DNA of 64,000 nt. It comes from Pseudomonas sp. LFM046. GTDB lineage: Bacteria; Pseudomonadota; Gammaproteobacteria; Pseudomonadales; Pseudomonadaceae. The stretch lies in the NCBI RefSeq assembly GCF_000949385.2, contig NZ_JYKO02000001.1:2070620-2134619 (forward strand), in the 5' to 3' direction. The notes beneath the pieces were generated by a model, which worked only from the letters and a program-made list of their open reading frames with translations, was not told the origin of the DNA and ran no database searches. Shown in pieces: positions 57,061-64,000 of the stretch. Within the stretch, counting starts at the first letter, position 1, and each line of letters opens with the position of its first letter. Made by a program: the position numbers and the translations under genes.

Positions 57061-58653
57061 ATGGCTCGTACACCTTTGCTCAGACGCTTGCAGGTGCTAA
57101 GTCGCCTTGCCGGCAGCACGCCAGAAAACACCGATTTTCAGCAGGCACTGGCCTTGCAGCGTTCGCGCCGCGAAGTGCTCAAGGCCGCAGGTATTGCCGG
57201 CGTGGTACTGGCTGGCGGCGGACTGCCGAAACTCTCTGAGGCGGCACCGAGTGGCGGCTCGGGCTCTCTCGGTGTGGCGGTGATCGGAGCAGGATTGGCC
57301 GGCTTGAGCTGTGCTTATGAGTTGAAGAAGAGCGGTGTCAGCGCGACCGTCTTCGAGGCGTCCACCCGATTGGGTGGGCGTTGCTTCAGCAACCGCAGCA
57401 CTTTCCCGGGACAGATTGCCGAGAACGGTGGCGAGCTGATCGATGGCTACCACGTGGAAACCCTGAGACTGGCCAAGGAACTGGGCCTGCAGGTAGACGA
57501 CCTGTTGGCCTACGACAAGGCCCAGGGTGGCGAGGATATCTACTTTTTCGGGGGCCAGCGTTACAGCGTTGAAGACGCCTTTGCGGACTTCCAAACGATC
57601 CAGGCGCAGCTCGCCAGCGAGGTGAAGGCAGCGCCTTTCCCTACCTTGTGGAACAGCTATACCGCGCGTGGCCAGGTGCTGGACAAGATGAGCATCACCG
57701 AGTGGATCGACCGCTATGTACCTGGCGGCGTTACCTCGCGGCTCGGCCGCCTGCTCGATGTGGCCTACGAAATCGAGTACGGCGCGGCGTGCACCGAGCA
57801 AAGCGCGCTCAACTTGATCTATCTGCTGGGCTACTCCAGCAAACAGAAACTGGAGATGTTCGGCGAGTCAGATGAGCGTTATCACATCCGTGGCGGCAAC
57901 GACCAACTGGTCAGTGGCATGGCCAGCCGCCTCAGCGATGGCCAGATCAATCTCGGCCATGAGCTAACACGCATCAGCCTCAATCCGGACGCCAGCTACA
58001 GCCTCGACTTCAACACCAGCAACGGCCCGCGACAGGTAATCGCCCAGCGGGTGGTGATGGCCATTCCGTTCAGCATCCTGCGCAGCAGCGTCGACTTTTC
58101 CGCGGCCGGCTTCGACGCGCGCAAGCGCCTGGCGATCAGCAGCATGCCAATGGGCAACAGCAGCAAGTTCCAGCTGCAGTTCCGCCAGCGCATCTGGCGT
58201 CAGCAGAACAGCAATGGCTCGAGTTACTCGGACACCGGTTACCAGGACACCTGGGAAGTCACCCGAGGACAGGCGGGCAGCGAAGGCATCCTGAACAACT
58301 TCACCGGCGGCGCGACTGCGAAAGCGATGAATAATGCCTCGCTGGACATCAAAGCGGCGCAGTTCCTCGGCCAACTGGAACGAGTGCTGCCAGGCATCAC
58401 CAACGAGTGGAATGGCCGGGCCATTCTCAATTACTGGCCAGGCTACCGTTGGACGAAGGGCGCATATGGCTATTACGCGCCGGGTAACTACACGGCGTTT
58501 GTCGGCTATGAAGGTGCTCGACAGGGCAACTGCCATTTCTGTGGCGAGCACACCTCGATCGAATCCCAAGGTTATCTCAACGGCGCCGTCGAAACTGGCC
58601 AACGCTGCGCGACGGAGATACTGGCCGACCTCAAGAACATACGAGTCGCCTGA
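57061..58653 (+). CDS. Flavin monoamine oxidase family protein, Tat-exported
   Basis: 530 residues. A Tat signal is visible: SRREVLKAAGIAGVVLAGGG with the twin Arg at 36-37, behind an unusually long N-region of 35 residues. The FAD dinucleotide fold follows (VAVIGAGLAGLSCAYELKKSG, from about 71) with the GG doublet RLGGRCFS. The amine-oxidase C-terminal FAD motif is GEHTSIESQGYLNGAVETGQR. It should oxidise an amine or amino acid in the periplasm, releasing H2O2 and ammonia. It is separate from both neighbours. The substrate is unknown. Confidence 0.88.
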   Translation: MARTPLLRRLQVLSRLAGSTPENTDFQQALALQRSRREVLKAAGIAGVVLAGGGLPKLSEAAPSGGSGSLGVAVIGAGLAGLSCAYELKKSGVSATVFEASTRLGGRCFSNRSTFPGQIAENGGELIDGYHVETLRLAKELGLQVDDLLAYDKAQGGEDIYFFGGQRYSVEDAFADFQTIQAQLASEVKAAPFPTLWNSYTARGQVLDKMSITEWIDRYVPGGVTSRLGRLLDVAYEIEYGAACTEQSALNLIYLLGYSSKQKLEMFGESDERYHIRGGNDQLVSGMASRLSDGQINLGHELTRISLNPDASYSLDFNTSNGPRQVIAQRVVMAIPFSILRSSVDFSAAGFDARKRLAISSMPMGNSSKFQLQFRQRIWRQQNSNGSSYSDTGYQDTWEVTRGQAGSEGILNNFTGGATAKAMNNASLDIKAAQFLGQLERVLPGITNEWNGRAILNYWPGYRWTKGAYGYYAPGNYTAFVGYEGARQGNCHFCGEHTSIESQGYLNGAVETGQRCATEILADLKNIRVA

Positions 58654-58812
58654 GTTGATCGCCTGCCTGACGAAGGGGCGTGCCGCAGCAAGGCATGCCC
58701 CGCGTTATGAACAGTCCAGCAGGATGGAGCACGCCGCACACCGTTAAGCCCCGGACGATCAGGCGTTCGAGAAAAGGGGACAGATCTGTTTTTCCTATTA
58801 CGCCACCGGGTT

Positions 58813-60189
58813 TCAGCGATCAAAACGGAAAGATGCGCCATAGGCGCTGTCCGGCAAGCGGTCAGAACTGTCCTCTCGTAGTCGCGAACGGAACGACCCT
58901 CGCGGCGCCTCGGTGCGGTACAGGCCACGCTTGATCAGCTCGGGCACCACCAGTTCGGCAAAATCCTCCAGGGTGCCGGGACTCACCAGCGGGTTGAGCA
59001 TGTAGCCGTCGGTACCGGAAATCCGCGCGTGCTCCTCAATGCGGTCGGCGATCTGCGCCGGCGTGCCGACCAGGATCAGGTCGCTGCCTCGGGTTACCCG
59101 GGCGAAGCGCTGGCGCACCTCGCCAGCGGTCAACGGCTTGCCGCTGCCGTCCGGGCGCATCACGTAAGAGGTCAGGCCCTCGGTCTGGGTGGTCAGGGGC
59201 TCGTTGTCGGCGTAGCGGTCGATGTCGATGCCGGTATCGCCGGCGTAACTCACCAGTTGGGCATTGAGGTGGTAGTTGCTCTGCAGTTCGTCGTATTTGC
59301 GCTGGGCCTCGATAGCGGTGGGTGCGGTGACGATCCGCAGCACGGTCAGGGACTTCACGTCATTGCGAGCGCGGCCACGGGCTTCGGCCAGGTTGCGGAT
59401 ATCGGTCAGGCCGGCGCGGATTTCCTCAGGGTTCGATTTGGCGACGAACACCAGCTCGGCGTGCTTGGCGGCGAACTGCCGTCCGCGCTCGGACCAGCCG
59501 GCCTGGATCAGCACCGGCGACCGCTGTGGAGAGGGCGCGCAGACATGGGGGCCCGCCACGCGATAGTGAGCGCCTTCGTGGTCGATACGGCGGACACGGT
59601 CGCCTCGGGCGTATCGCAGTCCGGACTTGTCGGCCACCACCGCGTCGTCGGCCCAGCTGCCTTCCCAGAGCTTGTAGACCACGTCGAGGAACTCTTCGGC
59701 GCGCTCGTAGCGGTCGCCGTGACGGATCATCTGGTCCAAGCCGAAGTTGTGGGCAGCGCTGGACAGGTAGGAGGTGACGATGTTCCAGCCGATACGCCCA
59801 CCGGTCAGGTGGTCCAGGGTGCTGAAGCGCCGCGCATGGCTGAAGGGGTGTTCGTAGGTGGTGCTGACGGTCACGCCAAAGGCCAGGTGGCGAGTTTGCG
59901 CGGCCAGGGCCGGGATGTGCAGCAAGGGGTCGTTGGCCGGGGCCTCCACGGCCCATTTCAAGGCGGCATCGGCGGAGCCGCCGTAGACGTCGTAGAGCCC
60001 TAATACATCGGCGAAGAAGAACAGGTCGAGGTTGGCTTGCTCGGCGATGCGCGCCTGGTTCGACCAGAAGTCCAGGGTATTGATGCGCAGGCGCTCGTCG
60101 GCCGGGTGGGTCCAGAGGCTGGGCGCACCGCCGCAGCCGACACTCGCCTGTTCGTAGAGGGAAAAGAGAAGGGGTTTGGGATCGGACAT
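58813..60189 (-). CDS. FMN-dependent monooxygenase, NtaA/SnaA/DszA family
   Basis: 458 residues from the ATG at 60189, six bases after AAGGA. Bacterial luciferase-like TIM barrel; the segments SVGCGGAPSLWTHP, FFADVLGLYDVYGGSADAALKWAVEAP and GRIGWNIVTSYLSSAAHNFG are typical of the NtaA/SnaA/DszA/SoxA branch. These use FMNH2 and O2 to cleave C-N or C-S bonds in nitrilotriacetate, dibenzothiophene sulfone, succinylated cysteine and similar compounds. It follows an amino-acid ABC permease by 53 bases, suggesting an imported sulfur-containing amino acid derivative. Reduced flavin could come from the MsuE-like reductase. Confidence 0.88.
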   Translation of the reverse strand: MSDPKPLLFSLYEQASVGCGGAPSLWTHPADERLRINTLDFWSNQARIAEQANLDLFFFADVLGLYDVYGGSADAALKWAVEAPANDPLLHIPALAAQTRHLAFGVTVSTTYEHPFSHARRFSTLDHLTGGRIGWNIVTSYLSSAAHNFGLDQMIRHGDRYERAEEFLDVVYKLWEGSWADDAVVADKSGLRYARGDRVRRIDHEGAHYRVAGPHVCAPSPQRSPVLIQAGWSERGRQFAAKHAELVFVAKSNPEEIRAGLTDIRNLAEARGRARNDVKSLTVLRIVTAPTAIEAQRKYDELQSNYHLNAQLVSYAGDTGIDIDRYADNEPLTTQTEGLTSYVMRPDGSGKPLTAGEVRQRFARVTRGSDLILVGTPAQIADRIEEHARISGTDGYMLNPLVSPGTLEDFAELVVPELIKRGLYRTEAPRGSFRSRLREDSSDRLPDSAYGASFRFDR

Positions 60190-60242
60190 GGTCATTCCTT
60201 GAGGTATTCGGATCGGGCCCGATGGCGGGCGCTCGGGAAAGA

Positions 60243-61079
60243 TCAGCGGCGTTCGGTATAGGCCTTGCCGTAGTGGCGTTCCAGACGGGCCTGGATCAGT
60301 TCCAGGGCAATCGACAGCAGCCAATAGATGACCGCGGCAGCGGTGAGCATCTCGATATAGCGGTATGAGGAGCGGCCGTAGGACTGGGCGAGGAACATCA
60401 CTTCCCAGACCCCCATCACCGATACCAGGGACGAGTCCTTGAGCATGGAAATGAACTGGTTGGTGGTGGGCGGGATGATGGTGCGCATGGCCTGGGGCAG
60501 GACGATGCGCCGGAAGGTCAGGGGAGCACTCATGCCCAGAGCGGCGGCGGCTTCGCGCTGACCCGGCGCCACACCGATGATGCCGGCGCGGAAAATCTCG
60601 CTGAGGTAGGCGCCATAGTTCAGCGACAGGGCGAGGATGCCCGCCGTGATGGCGCCCGGCACCACGCCCAGCTGCGGCAGGCCGAGGTAGATCAGCAGGA
60701 TCTGGATCAACAGCGGTGTGCCTCGGAAGAACGAGGCGTAGAAGGTGGAGATACCGAAGGCCACGGCGCTGCTGGAAAGTCGCGCCAGCGCGGCGACGAA
60801 GCCCAGGACCAAGGAGCAGGCGATGGAGCAAAGGCTGAGGAACAGCGTCAGTGCCGCGCCCTGGAGAAAGCCGTTAGGGGCGAGGGTCAGGCCGGTCAGG
60901 TTGCGCCACTTGTCGACGATTACCGAGAACTTCAAGTCGAAGCCCAGGAAGAACGCCACGCACAGCGTGAGCATCACCGCCCAGGTCAGGTACAGCCGGG
61001 TGCGGAAACCGAACAGCCGCTCGATCCGGCTGGGGCCCGCCACGATACGTGGCGGGAGTTGGGGCTCGAAGGCAGTCAT
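60243..61079 (-). CDS. Amino-acid ABC transporter permease
   Basis: 278 residues from the ATG at 61079. The HisM/GlnP-type permease has about five membrane helices and the EAA-loop motif EIFRAGIIGVAPGQREAAAALGMS. It overlaps the binding-protein gene by four bases (ATGA). It forms the channel of a polar-amino-acid importer. No ATPase gene is present in the cluster, so it must use one from elsewhere. Confidence 0.92.
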   Translation of the reverse strand: MTAFEPQLPPRIVAGPSRIERLFGFRTRLYLTWAVMLTLCVAFFLGFDLKFSVIVDKWRNLTGLTLAPNGFLQGAALTLFLSLCSIACSLVLGFVAALARLSSSAVAFGISTFYASFFRGTPLLIQILLIYLGLPQLGVVPGAITAGILALSLNYGAYLSEIFRAGIIGVAPGQREAAAALGMSAPLTFRRIVLPQAMRTIIPPTTNQFISMLKDSSLVSVMGVWEVMFLAQSYGRSSYRYIEMLTAAAVIYWLLSIALELIQARLERHYGKAYTERR

Positions 61080-61897
61080 TGGGTGATGTCTGCGCCGATC
61101 CATTTGTTGGAGATCCGCGCCAGGGTGCCGTCCTGACGGAGCTCGCCGATGACCTGAGTGACCTTGGCATCCCACTCCGGATCACCTTTCTCCGTGGCCA
61201 CCACGTTGGGCTCGCCGTAGAGGGTGTCGCCGGCGATCTTGAAGCGCGGGTCCTGGGCGATGCGCTCGCGGGCGGTCACCAGGTTGGTAACCATCGCGTC
61301 CAGGCGTACACCGGTACCGAGCGCCAGGTCCTGGAAGGCCACGGTTTCGTTGTCGTAGGGGGCGATTTCCACCTGATCGAAGGGGTAGTTCAGCGGCTTG
61401 TCCTCGGCGCCTTCGATGACCAGATCCTTGCGCAGATAGCTCTCGTAGGTAGAAGCACTGATCACGCCGACCTTCTTGCCGGACAGGTCCTTGCCGGAGT
61501 CGATACGGGTGTCCTTGGCGTTGACTACGACGACGGCAGGCGACTCGTAGTACTTCACCGGGAAATTGAACACCTGGGCACGGGCCTGGCTCGGGGTCAT
61601 GGAGCAAATGCAGACGTCGTAGCGGCCGCTCCAATGGCCAGCGGCGATCACGTCCCAGGACGGGGTTTCCAACTTCAGCTTCACGCCCAGGCGATCAGCC
61701 ACTGCCTTGGCCACATCCACATCGAACCCGTCCAGTTGGTTCTGCTCGTTGAGGAAAGAGAAGGGCGGATAGTTCTCCATCAGCACCCCCACCAGTTCGC
61801 CCTTGCTCTGGATGCGATCAAGCGTCTGGCCGGCGAGGCTGATGGAACTGGCAGTGAGAAGGGCAAAACCTAATGGCAGCAAGGAACGGATTTTCAA
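61076..61897 (-). CDS. Extracellular solute-binding protein, family 3
   Basis: 273 residues with a signal peptide (1-22, SLAG). The SBP family 3 signatures are GELVGVLMENYPPFSFLNEQNQLDGFDVDVAKAVADRLG and SMTPSQARAQVFNFPVKYYES. It binds an amino acid or derivative in the periplasm and delivers it to the permease that overlaps it. Ligand unknown; context suggests a sulfur compound. Confidence 0.93.
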   Translation of the reverse strand: MKIRSLLPLGFALLTASSISLAGQTLDRIQSKGELVGVLMENYPPFSFLNEQNQLDGFDVDVAKAVADRLGVKLKLETPSWDVIAAGHWSGRYDVCICSMTPSQARAQVFNFPVKYYESPAVVVVNAKDTRIDSGKDLSGKKVGVISASTYESYLRKDLVIEGAEDKPLNYPFDQVEIAPYDNETVAFQDLALGTGVRLDAMVTNLVTARERIAQDPRFKIAGDTLYGEPNVVATEKGDPEWDAKVTQVIGELRQDGTLARISNKWIGADITQ

Positions 61898-61938
61898 GGG
61901 AACTCCTGTATGGGCGAGGCTGATTGAACACTCGCTCG

Positions 61939-61968
61939 ATTAAAAGGTAATAAAAAATTACTTAACAA
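61939..61968 (-). promoter_or_regulatory. Sigma-70-like promoter of the ABC-monooxygenase operon
   Basis: On the minus strand TTGTTA (61968-61963), an 18-base spacer and TTTAAT (61944-61939), 41 bases before the binding-protein start, in a markedly AT-rich patch. No -24/-12 element was found here. The rest of 61898-62195 shows nothing I can name. Confidence 0.5.
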
Positions 61969-62195
61969 TAATTTATGGGAATATTTGACTGCCCGCCGGC
62001 TATATCGCCCGTGCCGTGAGGCTTGGCTGGAGGTGTGTCTGAAGGGGATGGGCGTTGCCGGTCAGGGCTTCGGGGCCGTGGCAGTCCTGTTGAGTTGCTG
62101 GGGCAGCAGCAAGATGCGCAAGCCTTGTTTGCAGGCAGTTCTTGTCAACCAGGGAAGTTCCCGATGACAGAACCGCCTGCAAGCGGCTCGTACTA

Positions 62196-63437
62196 TCAGC
62201 TCGCCTGCTTGGCGCCGCCGCCGATCTGCCAGACGTAGGGTGGTTCGCTGCGGTTGATCTCCCAGTCGCCGATGATTCGCTCCTTGTAGATCAGCGGATT
62301 GTGTGAGGCGGCGGTGCGGGCGTTGCGCCAGTGGCGGTCGAGCAGCTTGCCGGTGCTAGTGGCCGAGGCGCTGAGCGCATTGAACAGGTCGCTGGTCAGG
62401 CGCAGCACCAGTTCGGCGATTACCACTTGGCCCTGGGCCGACTCCAGTTCGGCAGCGACGTTGGCCTGGCGCTCGTCCTCGGCATTTCCGCCAAAGCGTG
62501 TCTCGTAGGCCCACTGCGCGGCTGTTGCCGCGCGCACGGCGGTGGCCTCGGCGGCGTAGGCCTGGGCGGAGGCCTTGCCGACCACCTGCTGCACCTGTGG
62601 GTCGCGGTCAACCGAGCTGGCGTTGCCATGGCTGAACACCCGAGTGCGCAGGCGCACCTGCTCGGCCACGTCGCGCACTGCGGCGCGGCCGGTGCCGGCC
62701 AGTAAGGCCAGCAGCACCAACTGGTAGAACGCGGTCTGGTACTTGAAGCGGCTGGCGAAGGGGATGATGTTCTCTGCGGCCACTTCGGCATCGATGAAGC
62801 GCGAGGTGCCGCTGCCGGTGGTGCGCTGGCCGAAGCCGTCCCAGTCGTCGCTCTGCTGCACGCCCGGCTGGTCGGTGCGCAGCGCGGCGATCACGTCTTC
62901 GCCGGTGTCGTCGAGCTGGGCGTAGAGGTCGATCCAGTCGGCGAAGATGCTGCCGGTGCTGTAGTACTTGGTGCCGTTGACCAGCCAGCGGTCGCCCTGG
63001 CGCGAAACACGGGTGATGACCTCGCCGATCTTCACGTTGCCGACCTCGGTCCAGGCGTTGCCGACCAACTCGCCGGCGACGAAACGCTTGAACCAGGTTT
63101 CCTGATTGGCCTCGGCGTGGGCGTTGAGGCGGTCCTCGACGAAGGCGAAGTGGCCACGCAGGGCCTGCGGAATGTTGGAGTCGGCCTCGGCCAGCTCGAT
63201 CAGCAGTTGGATCAGCTGCGGCAGCGAGGCGCCCGCGCCGCCGTGCTCGCGCGGCACGCGCACGGCACCGAAACCGGCCTCCTTGAGCCAACGGATGGGT
63301 TCGTGGGGCAGGCTGCGGGTGCGCTCGCGCTCCAGCGCACCCTCGGCGATGCGGGCGAAGATCGGACGAAACCGGGCGGCTAGCGACTCGTAGTCGGCGC
63401 CGGTGGAAAGCTGGGGCAGGTGCTGCTGGGCGGTCAT
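62196..63437 (-). CDS. SfnB/DszC-like acyl-CoA-dehydrogenase-type monooxygenase
   Basis: 413 residues. The acyl-CoA dehydrogenase fold is clear: an N-terminal helical domain with FGAVRVPREHGGAGASLPQL, a middle beta domain with VNGTKYYSTGSIFADW, and a C-terminal four-helix bundle. The flavin-monooxygenase branch (SfnB/SfnC, DszC) rather than beta-oxidation enzymes is favoured by the lack of the catalytic Glu region and by the sulfur context. It would use FMNH2 from a reductase to oxygenate a sulfur compound. Its promoter is the minus-strand sigma-54 box at 63477-63491. GGAG lies 8 bases before the ATG. Confidence 0.82.
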   Translation of the reverse strand: MTAQQHLPQLSTGADYESLAARFRPIFARIAEGALERERTRSLPHEPIRWLKEAGFGAVRVPREHGGAGASLPQLIQLLIELAEADSNIPQALRGHFAFVEDRLNAHAEANQETWFKRFVAGELVGNAWTEVGNVKIGEVITRVSRQGDRWLVNGTKYYSTGSIFADWIDLYAQLDDTGEDVIAALRTDQPGVQQSDDWDGFGQRTTGSGTSRFIDAEVAAENIIPFASRFKYQTAFYQLVLLALLAGTGRAAVRDVAEQVRLRTRVFSHGNASSVDRDPQVQQVVGKASAQAYAAEATAVRAATAAQWAYETRFGGNAEDERQANVAAELESAQGQVVIAELVLRLTSDLFNALSASATSTGKLLDRHWRNARTAASHNPLIYKERIIGDWEINRSEPPYVWQIGGGAKQAS

Positions 63438-63476
63438 CGCGGGTCTCCTTGGTGGGCGGCTGACCCTATGGCCGGG

Positions 63477-63491
63477 GCAATCTTCGTGCCC
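63477..63491 (-). promoter_or_regulatory. Sigma-54 promoter of the SfnB-like gene
   Basis: Minus strand GGGCACGAAGATTGC: GG and GC are exactly 10 bases apart and both -24 (GGGCACG) and -12 (TTGC) boxes match the consensus. It lies 40 bases before the start codon. Confidence 0.85.
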
Positions 63492-63510
63492 TTCGATGAA
63501 AGGCCATATA

Positions 63511-63523
63511 TATCAATGGCTTG
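63511..63523 (+). promoter_or_regulatory. IHF consensus site
   Basis: TATCAATGGCTTG matches WATCAANNNNTTR at every position. It lies just upstream of the minus-strand sigma-54 promoter, where DNA bending would bring a bound activator to the polymerase. Confidence 0.7.
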
Positions 63524-63642
63524 CGTTCATATGGGGATGCCTGGCCGCCGTGGCCACTGTGGCTGGTGGGGCAGGTTGCTGGGCGGCTGTTGCCCTGCAG
63601 ACAGCTGTGCGGACGATTTCTCCCGGTGGCTGGTGCGCAAAG

Positions 63643-63660
63643 CTGTTGGCTCAGCAACAG
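63643..63660. promoter_or_regulatory. Candidate enhancer-binding-protein site
   Basis: CTGTTG-GCTCAG-CAACAG is a perfect inverted repeat with 6-bp arms, between the two divergent sigma-54 promoters. An SfnR-type activator could bind it. This is inference from symmetry and position only. Confidence 0.35.
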
Positions 63661-63745
63661 TGGTTCAGCAGGTTGTTAGCCACCGAGCATCAGATCCGCT
63701 CTGGTGATTTCTCCTATCGCGATGATTTGAAAGGAATTTTTCCGT

Positions 63746-63760
63746 TGGCACGGTTGCTGC
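63746..63760 (+). promoter_or_regulatory. Sigma-54 promoter of the FMN reductase gene
   Basis: Plus strand TGGCACGGTTGCTGC: -24 TGGCACG and -12 CTGC with GG and GC 10 bases apart. It lies 46 bases before the reductase start. Confidence 0.8.
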
Positions 63761-63805
63761 TCTGACCTCTGCAAAGCAATGCAGCGCCATGGGCGAGAGG
63801 TCGGG

Positions 63806-64000
63806 ATGAGTCAAGCAATCAAGGTGGTCGTGGTGTCGGGCAGCCTGCGCGATCCGTCGCGTACCCATGCCCTGTTGCAGGCGCTGGTAGAGCGCCTGCA
63901 GGTGCGCCTGGCGATCGACCTGCACTGGGTGCGCATCGCCCAGCTGGGCAGCGTGCTGGCCGGCTCGCTGGAGCGCGACAGTGCCTCCTCGGAGTTGCTG
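63806..64000 (+). CDS. msuE: NAD(P)H-dependent FMN reductase, MsuE/SsuE family (3' end outside window)
   Basis: The first 65 codons are in view. The N terminus [27 protein letters not shown] is the flavodoxin-like FMN-binding start of the MsuE/SsuE reductases, which supply FMNH2 to sulfonate monooxygenases. The phosphate-binding GSLRDPSRT loop is intact. A sigma-54 promoter lies upstream and GAGAGG precedes the ATG. It is divergent from the SfnB-like gene and probably feeds reduced flavin to it and to the NtaA-type monooxygenase. The gene symbol is provisional. Confidence 0.8.
   Translation, partial: MSQAIKVVVVSGSLRDPSRTHALLQALVERLQVRLAIDLHWVRIAQLGSVLAGSLERDSASSELL

Noticed and set aside
56691..57131. 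Short open frames upstream of the amine oxidase
   Set aside because: No conserved features; the antisense one runs into the amine oxidase start.
60190..60831. Upstream extension of the NtaA-type monooxygenase frame into the permease gene
   Set aside because: The extension is an Arg/His/Pro-rich shadow of the permease gene; the ATG at 60189 has a ribosome site.
62235..62250. GTAGGGTGG string resembling the REP foot
   Set aside because: It lies inside the coding end of the SfnB-like gene and has no matching stem.
63403..63765. 120-codon plus-strand frame in the divergent sulfur-gene gap
   Set aside because: It covers both sigma-54 promoters and the IHF site and reads as low-quality Trp/Gly/Cys-rich sequence.

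Overview
The window is GC-rich bacterial chromosome and reads as a Pseudomonas. The evidence is the TCA block sdhA-sdhB-sucA-sucB-lpdG-sucC-sucD followed by brnQ, htpG, fabB-fabA, a RetS/PA1611-type hybrid kinase and gpsA. From memory this follows the gene order of P. aeruginosa PAO1 from about PA1583 to PA1622, with species-specific insertions. I see no tRNA, rRNA or CRISPR array. All homology calls come from reading the proteins; no database was searched.

Region 1 (1-9143) is the end of the sdh-suc operon: succinate dehydrogenase subunits, 2-oxoglutarate dehydrogenase E1/E2/E3 and succinyl-CoA synthetase, closed by a clear terminator. Perfect hairpins without T-tracts lie between several of its genes. 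Region 2 (9144-41298) is conserved core with short operons: BrnQ, DUF599 and MAPEG membrane proteins, a lipoprotein, tandem thioesterases, HtpG (with a textbook RpoH promoter), two tandem dienelactone hydrolases, pirin, OsmC, a DUF3859 protein behind a Pho-box-like triple repeat, a response regulator, a soluble hybrid kinase, an MddA-like methyltransferase, a chemoreceptor, FabAB, the PA1611-like kinase, GpsA, SixA, an acyl-CoA synthetase with a palindromic operator, an AraC regulator, LysE, two alpha/beta hydrolases, DUF4892 and an AI-2E-type permease. GTAG-foot REP hairpins, several as inverted pairs (REPINs), are scattered between these genes.

Region 3 (41299-54891) is accessory. Two 186-bp MITE-like elements (41926-42111 and 54497-54682) bracket about 12.4 kb. 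Inside are an IS1182-family element with the same terminal inverted repeats, a minimal tyrosine recombinase, a small hypothetical gene, an outer-membrane porin, and a compact set running M19 dipeptidase, MFS carrier, HyuB and HyuA. Divergent from these is a MocR-type regulator. It looks like a transferable uptake-and-hydrolysis module for an unknown cyclic amide or peptide-like substrate. Two of its proteins have lost textbook catalytic residues: the PLP lysine in MocR and the first metal-binding Asp in the M19 enzyme.

Region 4 (54892-64000) carries an NAD-malate dehydrogenase, a GNAT protein, a Tat-exported flavin amine oxidase and a sulfur-acquisition cluster. The cluster holds an NtaA/SnaA/DszA-family FMN monooxygenase, an amino-acid-type ABC permease and binding protein with no ATPase in view, an SfnB-like acyl-CoA-dehydrogenase-type flavoenzyme, and divergently the start of an MsuE/SsuE-type FMN reductase. 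The divergent interval contains two facing sigma-54 (-24/-12) promoters and a perfect IHF consensus, consistent with SfnR-type control under sulfate limitation.
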